The position numbers and the translations under genes are program-made. The notes beneath the pieces are model-generated. The model searched no databases and was not told the DNA's origin. It saw only the letters and a program-made list of their open reading frames with translations. Shown piece after piece: positions 7,520-13,778 of a DNA stretch of 33,539 nucleotides (position 1 is the first letter of the stretch; every line of letters begins with the position of its first letter). The stretch comes from Verrucomicrobiota bacterium (GTDB lineage: Bacteria; Auribacterota; JABMQX01; JAFGEW01), in NCBI GenBank assembly GCA_016931415.1, contig JAFGEW010000017.1:1-33539 (forward strand), given 5' to 3'.

Positions 7520-8583
7520 CGGACGGGTCCAGAACGCCGACGCGGCAATCGCGGTTTGTGTGGCGCATTGTTGCCGGATTGCTCGTCGCAGCGGGGCTGT
7601 TCACGCTGCTGTTGTGGCGCGTGGACCTGCGCGGGCTCCGCGCGGCGCTGTCGGACATCACGATATGGCACGTGATCGCCGCTTTGGTGAGCCGGGCACT
7701 CGTGGTTGTGTTTCGCTCCCTGCGTTGGCGACGGCTCGGCGTGGTGCATGGGCGCGCCACAGCGCTCGATTGCCTCTCCGCCAGTGCCAGCGGCATGCTC
7801 ATCGGGCTCGCCTTCCCCGGCCTGAACGAGTTCACGCGGGCCTACTTGGTCAAGCGCCGCGCACGGGTGTCCCTCGGCTCGGTGCTCGGCGTGCTTATGG
7901 CGGAGCGGGTGCTCGACCTGCTGTTGATGCTCGGCATCATCTTCGCCGTGCTGCTGTTCATCCCGGGAGTGGCGGGGGGAGTGGTCTCGACCGTCGTCCT
8001 CGTCGCCGCCGGCGCCGTGCTGCTCGGGCTGCTCGCCGTGCCGGTCATAATCGGCAAGCGATCCGTCCGCTGGATCGAGCGCGTCGTTTCCCTCGTGTCG
8101 CCGCGATGGGGGCAACGTGCGGCGGGTTTCGTCGAGAGTTTCGGCGACGGCTTGCGGCGTCTGCGCGAGTTACGCGGCGGGTCAATCGCCGAGATCGCCG
8201 TGCTGTCGGTGCTCATGTGGACGGCTAACGCCGTGACCGCCGCGATTGTCTTCCACGGCCTTGGGAATGCGGCGCCCGTCGGGTTTGGCGTGGCGCTGTT
8301 CACCGTGGCCATGATCGCCTTCGGCATGTTCGTGCCCGTCACGCCGGCGGGACTCGGTCAGTTCCACGCGATGGTGGTGATCGCCCTCGGCGTGTTCGGG
8401 GTCGGACGCGAGGCGGGGATGAGCGTCGCTCTCGTGCTCCACGGCGTCCTGCTGGCGGTGACGATCCTGCTTGGGGTGCCGTTCGTCTACCGTGAGCATG
8501 TCGGAATCGCGCGCCTCGAGCGGGTGCGCGAGGCAACCGATGACCGGCTCCCAGCGGATTCAGGTACGCCGGCGGTGGACTGA
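7516..8583 (+). CDS. LPG-synthase-TM/UPF0104-like integral membrane protein
   Basis: 355 aa with about eight hydrophobic segments, the first at residues 14-34. It has the family signatures FPGLNEFTRAYLVKR (usual P-G-E-xxR loop), VLMAERVLDLLLML (ERxxD helix) and VPVTPAGLGQFHAM (P-x-G-x-G loop). Relatives include the lysyl-phosphatidylglycerol synthase membrane half and flippase-like proteins next to glycosyltransferases. There is no aminoacyl-transferase domain, so moving a lipid across the membrane is more likely than lysyl transfer. ATG 7516 lies within the stop of the phosphatase gene. A much longer open frame continues upstream, but that part is a shadow of the phosphatase. Its last 24 bp overlap the end of the convergent glycosyltransferase. 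Confidence 0.85.
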   Translation: MTDGSRTPTRQSRFVWRIVAGLLVAAGLFTLLLWRVDLRGLRAALSDITIWHVIAALVSRALVVVFRSLRWRRLGVVHGRATALDCLSASASGMLIGLAFPGLNEFTRAYLVKRRARVSLGSVLGVLMAERVLDLLLMLGIIFAVLLFIPGVAGGVVSTVVLVAAGAVLLGLLAVPVIIGKRSVRWIERVVSLVSPRWGQRAAGFVESFGDGLRRLRELRGGSIAEIAVLSVLMWTANAVTAAIVFHGLGNAAPVGFGVALFTVAMIAFGMFVPVTPAGLGQFHAMVVIALGVFGVGREAGMSVALVLHGVLLAVTILLGVPFVYREHVGIARLERVREATDDRLPADSGTPAVD

Positions 8584-9582
8584 ATGCTCGCGGAAGTAGC
8601 GCGCGGGGAAGAGCACCTCGTGTAGAAAGCCCACCGGCCACGCCATAAGCAAGATGAGGAAGGCGAACACCGCGTTGAGCGCGGCTACGAACGAACGGGT
8701 TCCGATCCACGCGGCCACGAAGAGCCCCACCAGCCCCACCACCGCGGCACCGGCAAAGGCAAGAAGCGCTTTCGGAGTCCAGACAGCCAAGATGGCGACG
8801 AGCACGACGGCGAGCGGCATCCACGCGGCCATCGCCCAGTGCCAGAACCCGAGCATCTCGCGCGAGATCTTGCCGCACTGGCAGCGCGTGACACCGAAGC
8901 GGTAGATCTGGCGCGCGAGGCGCTTCGGCGTCGGGCGCTTGTAGTGCCAGACGCGGAACTCGGGGACCTGGAGCAGGCGCCAGCCGTTCTTGCGGATGCG
9001 CCAGTTCATCTCGACGTCTTCGGAAGCGACCAGGCCCGTCGCCAGGGGCATCACCTGCTCGATCACCTCGCGCCGGCAAATGCAGTTGCCTCCAGGCATG
9101 TCGCGAACCTCGCGCGCGCGCGTGATTGTGTCAGCCTGGCACGAGGCGCCGCCGGCCACGGCAAGTGAGAAGGCCCATGCCGCGCCCCGGCCGAACCGGG
9201 TCTCGTTCGGCGGCACGAGCGTCGGGCCGGAGACGGCCCCGACGGTGGGATCGTCGAAGTACTTGAGCGCGTCACGAATCCAGCCTCGGTCAACAACGCA
9301 ATCGGCGTCGCTGAAGGCGACGAACTCGCCTTTCGAATGCTCGAAGCCGACGTGGCGGCCGTCGGCAACGTAGAGGCCCGGGTTCTCGACCACGATCGCG
9401 CCGAGCGACTCGGCGATCTCGCGGGTGCGGTCGCCCGACATGCCGTCCGCGATGATGATCTCGAGGCGGTCTTTCGGATAGTCGAGGCGATGGAGGGCCT
9501 CGATGCACGTTCGGATGTTGGACTCCTCGTTGCGCGCGGGGATGACGACAGAGACAAACGGCAGTTGGCCCGGGGCACTCAT
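8560..9582 (-). CDS. Membrane-anchored GT2 glycosyltransferase
   Basis: 340 aa. The GT-A fold is shown by FVSVVIPARNEESNIRTC (residues 9-26), ADGMSGDRT, FSDADCVVD (metal-binding DxD at 92-94) and ASEDVEMNWRIRKNGWR near residue 190. After residue 250 two or three transmembrane segments follow (MPLAVVLVAILAVW, LLAFAGAAVVGLVGLFVAAWI, FAFLILLMAWPVGFLH). The active domain therefore faces the cytoplasm and uses a membrane-bound acceptor. ATG 9582 overlaps the stop of the upstream gene by ATGA (9579-9582); an extended open frame to 9732 is that gene's shadow. It overlaps the plus-strand flippase-like gene tail to tail. Sugar and acceptor are unknown. Confidence 0.85.
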   Translation of the reverse strand: MSAPGQLPFVSVVIPARNEESNIRTCIEALHRLDYPKDRLEIIIADGMSGDRTREIAESLGAIVVENPGLYVADGRHVGFEHSKGEFVAFSDADCVVDRGWIRDALKYFDDPTVGAVSGPTLVPPNETRFGRGAAWAFSLAVAGGASCQADTITRAREVRDMPGGNCICRREVIEQVMPLATGLVASEDVEMNWRIRKNGWRLLQVPEFRVWHYKRPTPKRLARQIYRFGVTRCQCGKISREMLGFWHWAMAAWMPLAVVLVAILAVWTPKALLAFAGAAVVGLVGLFVAAWIGTRSFVAALNAVFAFLILLMAWPVGFLHEVLFPARYFREHSVHRRRT

Positions 9583-10814
9583 GCGCCACCCGTCCCCCCC
9601 GGTGGGTCGCGATACGCCGTGCGGTCCAACTCGCGCAGGCGCAGTGTGCGCACGATGCGCTGGAGCATGCCGAGCGCCCAGGACCAGACGCCCATGAGAA
9701 CGAAGAACGCGCCGGTGACCGGGAAGACCCACGGCACCTTGACGTGGCCCTCAACGAGAAGCTGGTGGAACGTCCGCCAGTTGACGGCGAGGCCGATCAC
9801 GACGAGCACCGGCCCGGCGACGATCAGCGCGCGGTGCGAGAGCACGGCGCGCACGAACCGCTCGATGGCGCGCGCCCGCCGGCGCCGCACTTCGGCGTTT
9901 ACGAGCTCGGCGATTTGGTCGGCCACCAAGCCGACGGTCATCATCGTCAGGCTCGCCAGCACGAGCACGACGACGGCGATGAGCCGGTAGACCATCCAGT
10001 CGGGCACGTTGCGGTACATCACGTAATACTGCAGTGGGCGGATGAACAGGATCGCCGCGACGCCGAGCGCGAACGCCGCAACGTAGAAGAAGAACCGCAG
10101 CGGCCGGTAGCTCAGGATGATGTCCACGATGACTTCGAGGAAGCGCAGGCCGTCGCGGATGACGCTCAACTTCGACTTGCCGACGCGCTCCTTGTAGCTG
10201 ATCGGCACCTCGATGAGCTTGAGCGAGTCCACCGAAACGGCGCGTGCCGTCATTGCCGGCGTGAAGTGCAGCCCATCGGGCAGCGGGTACAATCTCTGCA
10301 GCGACGCCTTGCGGATCACGCGCATGCCGCTCGCGCTGTCGGTGATCTTGGCGCTCGTGAGCGCGTTGATGAGCATGGTGTAGATGCGGTTGCCGAGGCG
10401 GCGGATGCGCGGCATCTCGCTCTCGGGCCCGAGGCGCGAGCCGAGCGCGACATCGGCCTTCTGCTTCACAAGCTCGTTGACGAGCGGGATGAAGTACGCC
10501 GGATCGCACGTGCCGTCGGCGTCGAGGAACGAGACCAGCGTGCCGTGCGCCTCGTCGAAGCCACGTTTGAGCGCCGCGCCGTAGCCCTGGTTCTTGTCGT
10601 AGCTGATGAGGCGCACCACCTCGTAGCGGCGCGCGATCTCAGCCGTGCGGTCGCGGCTGCCATCGTTGACGACCACGATCTCGACCTCGCTCACCGGCGT
10701 CTCGGCCATGATGCGCTCGCGCTCGGCCAAGCAGCGCTCGATGATCGAAGCGATCGCCTTCTCCTCGTTGTAGGCGGGGATCACGATCGTCAGTGTCTGG
10801 TGCTCGTCGCTCAT
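9579..10814 (-). CDS. Polyprenyl-phosphate-type GT2 glycosyltransferase with C-terminal membrane domain
   Basis: 411 aa. The N-terminal half is a DPM1/ArnC-like GT2 domain: TLTIVIPAYNEEKAIAS, VVNDGSRDRTAEI, NQGYGAALKRG, FLDADGTCDP (DxD at 98-100), DSASGMRVI and the YKERVGKSKLS loop that precedes membrane helices. Four hydrophobic segments follow (about residues 240-265, 275-305, 335-355 and 370-395). The family moves a sugar from a nucleotide donor to polyprenyl phosphate at the inner membrane face. ATG 10814 was chosen because the protein then starts just before the first GT2 strand; the open frame to 11459 is a shadow of the methyltransferase. Four-base coupling with the next gene implies one transcript. 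The donor sugar is not predictable. Confidence 0.88.
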   Translation of the reverse strand: MSDEHQTLTIVIPAYNEEKAIASIIERCLAERERIMAETPVSEVEIVVVNDGSRDRTAEIARRYEVVRLISYDKNQGYGAALKRGFDEAHGTLVSFLDADGTCDPAYFIPLVNELVKQKADVALGSRLGPESEMPRIRRLGNRIYTMLINALTSAKITDSASGMRVIRKASLQRLYPLPDGLHFTPAMTARAVSVDSLKLIEVPISYKERVGKSKLSVIRDGLRFLEVIVDIILSYRPLRFFFYVAAFALGVAAILFIRPLQYYVMYRNVPDWMVYRLIAVVVLVLASLTMMTVGLVADQIAELVNAEVRRRRARAIERFVRAVLSHRALIVAGPVLVVIGLAVNWRTFHQLLVEGHVKVPWVFPVTGAFFVLMGVWSWALGMLQRIVRTLRLRELDRTAYRDPPGGTGGA

Positions 10815-10909
10815 CACGCCAATTCTAGCTCGATGCGCTTCCACGTCAACGCGTTTCGGCGTCTGGAAGCACACAGGGTGCGGATACCATGCGCCCGTCG
10901 GTCCTTTGG

Positions 10910-11791
10910 CTAGAGGATCGGGATGTGGACCATGGGGCGCTTGGGGACGGTGGAGGCGAGAAGGGTGAGGCCTTGGACACCCACGTTGATGGGGAGGGCG
11001 ACGCGGGGATCGGAAGCGATCGTGCGCCAAGCGCGCCCCATGCCGGGCGACCAGGCGGTGTCGTCGAAAAGGAGCACGGCCGGGTCGGCACAGTGCGGGA
11101 TGATCTGCTCGAAGTAACGGACGGTGGCTTTCTCGTCGTGGTGGCCGTCGATGAAGGCGAAGTCGATGGGGGCATATCGGCGCAGGACATCGTCGAGCGT
11201 GTCCTGGAATCGCCCCGGGACGACGGTGACGCTGTTCAGGCCGAGCCGATCGAGGTTTTCTCGGGCGACTGCGACCAGGACCGGCGCGCCCTCGAGCGTA
11301 ACAAGGCGCCCGCCGCCGTTGACATCGAGCGCGGCCGCCTGATAGGCGGCCGAGATGCCCAACGAGGTGCCCAACTCGAGGCAGGTCGAAGGCTTGACAG
11401 CACGGACGAGCCGGAAGAGAAGGCGCGCTCGCGCCGGCGTGACGCTGGCGAGCCGGCACGTCTCGCCGACGGTTCGCGTCTTGATCGCACCCGCCGGTTC
11501 GTCCTCGATGTGATCGGCTTCCTCGGGAGAACGGGACCCGTAGTCGCCTACCTCCATTCCCCGCGTCGAGGCGGCAAGCTCGGCCCGCAGCGTCTCAATC
11601 CGTTTGAACCACTCTGCCTCCTGGGGGGCGAGGTCTCCACCCAGCAGTTGCCTGAACGCATCGCCGAGCCTCTGGATGAAGGGACTCTGATCACGACGCA
11701 GACGCGACACCTGAGTCTGGATTCTCCGCCTGGTCAGCGCCTGCCCCAGCCAACGGCCGGGCATGTGGAGGAGATCGGTCAGTCGCGACAT
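10910..11791 (-). CDS. Class I SAM-dependent methyltransferase (Methyltransf_24-like)
   Basis: 293 aa. The SAM-binding motif I is CLELGTSLGISAAY (137-150), with VTLEGAP as motif II, FAFIDGHHDEKATV (211-224) and LLFDDTAW (240-247), in the order seen in O-methyltransferase-like enzymes. The first 110 residues are a charged helical extension not needed for the fold. ATG 11791 has GAGG 7 nt upstream. It is first in the minus-strand set with the two glycosyltransferases (94 bp gap to the next). A candidate promoter lies at 11848-11876. Methylation of a glycan or lipid product of the neighbours is a reasonable guess; the substrate is not evident. Confidence 0.85.
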   Translation of the reverse strand: MSRLTDLLHMPGRWLGQALTRRRIQTQVSRLRRDQSPFIQRLGDAFRQLLGGDLAPQEAEWFKRIETLRAELAASTRGMEVGDYGSRSPEEADHIEDEPAGAIKTRTVGETCRLASVTPARARLLFRLVRAVKPSTCLELGTSLGISAAYQAAALDVNGGGRLVTLEGAPVLVAVARENLDRLGLNSVTVVPGRFQDTLDDVLRRYAPIDFAFIDGHHDEKATVRYFEQIIPHCADPAVLLFDDTAWSPGMGRAWRTIASDPRVALPINVGVQGLTLLASTVPKRPMVHIPIL

Positions 11792-11847
11792 GTGGATCCT
11801 CGATGTAGGGGTGTCCAGACAGGCAATCCCTAGCGCATTTCGCCCAG

Positions 11848-11876
11848 AGCCTACCGACGGTGGAGACGGGAGTCAA
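11848..11876 (-). promoter_or_regulatory. Sigma70-type promoter for the methyltransferase/GT2 set
   Basis: On the minus strand TTGACT (11876-11871) is 17 bp from TAGGCT (11853-11848). The -35 is close to consensus, the -10 is weak. It gives a leader of about 50 nt to ATG 11791 and is divergent from the promoter at 11903-11931. Confidence 0.4.
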
Positions 11877-11902
11877 GCCGCATCCGGCGAGACAGGGGGT
11901 GG

Positions 11903-11931
11903 TTGCAGGTGGCACCGCGTCGTCGTACAAT
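11903..11931 (+). promoter_or_regulatory. Candidate promoter for the MrfB-like nuclease gene
   Basis: TTGCAG (11903-11908), 17 bp, TACAAT (11926-11931). The -10 is one base from consensus; the -35 matches only TTG. If used, transcription starts near 11938, which excludes starts at TTG 11903 and GTG 11909 and supports GTG 11954. Confidence 0.4.
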
Positions 11932-11953
11932 CGAAGATGAGGAATGGCAGACG

Positions 11954-13012
11954 GTGGATAGCGCGAAAGAACTGAGGAAGCGGTTGGCGGCGCTGAACCG
12001 CGCGCCGCTGCGCCCTGAGGAAGCGGCGGCGACGGCAAAAGAGATCATCAAGGACGAAATCAAGCGGCGGTCGAAGGCATCGGTGCGCCAGGAGGCAGGC
12101 GCGAAGAAGGCGTCCAAGACATCGGCAAAGAAGCCGGCGATCAGGATTGGGGCACGGAAAGCGCCGTCGACGAAGAAGCCGGTTGGCGGACCGCCGTCTG
12201 CTCAGCCGATTATTTACCGGCGCGATGTGCCGGACGCGGTGGTCACGCCGGTGAGGCCGCGCGTGGTGGCGGGCACGCCGGTGGAGTTGGAGAAGGCGGT
12301 GCGGGGCGTGGTGGCGGCACCCGTGCACGGCGGGACAGCGTACGTGACCTCGGCCGGCGTGCTGACGCGCGAGGGCAAGCCGAGTCCGCTCAACGCGGCG
12401 TACCGCGACGCGCTCGAATGCCGCGACACCGGCGTACGCACGTGGATCGCGGACCTGTGCGAGCTCGATGAGGTGCGACCGGCCGATGTGATCTTCTTTG
12501 ACCTCGAAACGACGGGGCTCACGAGCACGCCGCTGTTCCTCATCGGGGCGATGAGCTGGGAGAACGACGGGCTGGCCGTGCGGCAGTTCTTTGCGCGCGA
12601 CTACTCGGAGGAAGCGGCGATAATCGCGCTGTTTCTCGAGTGGGCGGCATCGAAGCGGCTACTCGTATCGTTCAACGGCAAGTCGTTCGACCTGCCGTAC
12701 GTGCGCGTTCGTGCGGCGGCCAACGGCGTGCCGTTCGCGCTCGACCTACCGCATCTCGACCTGCTCCACGTCGCGCGGCGCATCTGGAAGTACTCGCTGC
12801 CCAACTGCCGCCTGCAGACGCTCGAGGTGCACGTCTGCGGCCGGGTGAGGCACGGCGACATCCCGAGCTGGGAGATCCCTGAGGCCTATCATGCCTACGT
12901 GCGCACGTCGAACGCGGTTGAGATGGTCGAGGTGTTGCGCCACAACTTGAGCGATCTCGTGACGCTGGCCGACCTCATGGTGCGTCTCCCCCACCCGCCG
13001 GATCCAGGCTAG
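11954..13012 (+). CDS. YprB/MrfB-like DEDD-type nuclease (RNase H-like fold)
   Basis: 352 aa from GTG 11954. The C-terminal half is the YprB exonuclease domain: IFFDLETTGL (Asp183, Glu185), FLIGAM, VRQFFARDYSEE, LVSFNGKSFDLP (Asp246), LPHLDLLHVARRIW, DIPSWEIPEAYHAY and LRHNLSDLVTLADL (His330, Asp334). All four acidic DEDD positions are present. The N-terminal 110 residues are Lys/Ala-rich and probably disordered. In Bacillus subtilis the homologue MrfB works with helicase MrfA in mitomycin C lesion repair; here a MrfA-like gene lies two genes downstream. I saw no TPR region, unlike longer relatives. Longer starts (TTG 11903, GTG 11909) are in frame; 11954 fits the candidate promoter and a GAGG at 11939-11942. 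Family firm, exact start not. Confidence 0.85.
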   Translation: MDSAKELRKRLAALNRAPLRPEEAAATAKEIIKDEIKRRSKASVRQEAGAKKASKTSAKKPAIRIGARKAPSTKKPVGGPPSAQPIIYRRDVPDAVVTPVRPRVVAGTPVELEKAVRGVVAAPVHGGTAYVTSAGVLTREGKPSPLNAAYRDALECRDTGVRTWIADLCELDEVRPADVIFFDLETTGLTSTPLFLIGAMSWENDGLAVRQFFARDYSEEAAIIALFLEWAASKRLLVSFNGKSFDLPYVRVRAAANGVPFALDLPHLDLLHVARRIWKYSLPNCRLQTLEVHVCGRVRHGDIPSWEIPEAYHAYVRTSNAVEMVEVLRHNLSDLVTLADLMVRLPHPPDPG

Positions 13013-13018
13013 GCGCCG

Positions 13019-13756
13019 ATGGACCACGTCATCGATTTCTTCGTCGAGAACTCCCCCGCGGTCACGACCGCGGTGCTTTGGGGACCGCCAAGCCTGCTGT
13101 GGGCGGGTCTCTGTTTGTGGTTCGCGGGATGGCTCAGACGGCGCTACCAGCTGAAGACCGGCTACACGCGCAAGGTGTTTCACTTCCTGATCTTCTTCAC
13201 CGTCGCGGGCATCCACATGGCGGCTGGCTCGCGGTTCGTGTGTCTTTTCGGCGTGGCGACGTCGCTCGTTGTGTTCTACGCCGTCGCTCGCGGCCGGGGC
13301 CACATCCTCTACGAAGCGATAGCGCGCGAGAAGGACGAGCCGCACCGGACCCATTACATCCTCGTCCCCTACTTCACAACACTCGTCGGAGGCCTCGCGG
13401 GCAACATCCTGTTCGGGCCGGCGGCCGTGGCTGGGTACCTCGTCGCCGGTTGCGGTGATGCTATCGGCGAGCCGGTCGGCACCCGTTTCGGCAAGCACAC
13501 GTATCCCGTGCCCGCGCTGCGTGGCGTGCGCGCCGTTAGGAGCTACGAGGGCTCAGCCGCGGTATTCGTCGCATCAACGCTGGCTGTTCTCACCGCCGTT
13601 ACCCTTCTCCCTGGCCTTGAGCTCCATCTGTGGGCTCTCGCGGCAATCCCGCTTGTGGGACTTGCATGCGCGGTCGCCGAGGCCGTCTCGCCGCACGGCT
13701 GGGACAATGCTACAATGCAGCTCGTTCCAGCATTGCTCGTGTACCTGATCTGGTAG
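13019..13756 (+). CDS. Dolichol/phytol-kinase-like CTP-dependent membrane enzyme
   Basis: 245 aa, with about six hydrophobic segments. It has the CTP_transf_1/polyprenol-kinase signatures: TRKVFHF (50-56), GCGDAIGEPVGTRFGKH (144-160) and RSYEGSAAVF (174-183). Members phosphorylate long-chain alcohols such as dolichol, phytol or diacylglycerol using CTP or another NTP at the membrane. ATG 13019 is 6 bp after the stop of the nuclease gene and 22 bp before the helicase gene, so it is most likely in one operon with two nucleic-acid enzymes, an odd partnership. It may instead serve the lipid-linked glycan block that lies just upstream on the other strand. Kinase versus cytidylyltransferase cannot be separated by eye. 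Confidence 0.8.
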   Translation: MDHVIDFFVENSPAVTTAVLWGPPSLLWAGLCLWFAGWLRRRYQLKTGYTRKVFHFLIFFTVAGIHMAAGSRFVCLFGVATSLVVFYAVARGRGHILYEAIAREKDEPHRTHYILVPYFTTLVGGLAGNILFGPAAVAGYLVAGCGDAIGEPVGTRFGKHTYPVPALRGVRAVRSYEGSAAVFVASTLAVLTAVTLLPGLELHLWALAAIPLVGLACAVAEAVSPHGWDNATMQLVPALLVYLIW

Positions 13757-13778
13757 TGGCCGCAGATCGTGACGACTC

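Noticed and set aside
5959-8583. An 874-codon open frame on the plus strand
   Set aside because: Its first 519 codons are a frame-shifted shadow of the phosphatase gene; only the part from ATG 7516 encodes a family-like membrane protein.
9579-11459. A 626-codon open frame on the minus strand
   Set aside because: The first ~215 codons overlap the methyltransferase in another frame and are Arg/Pro-rich noise; the GT2 protein begins at 10814.
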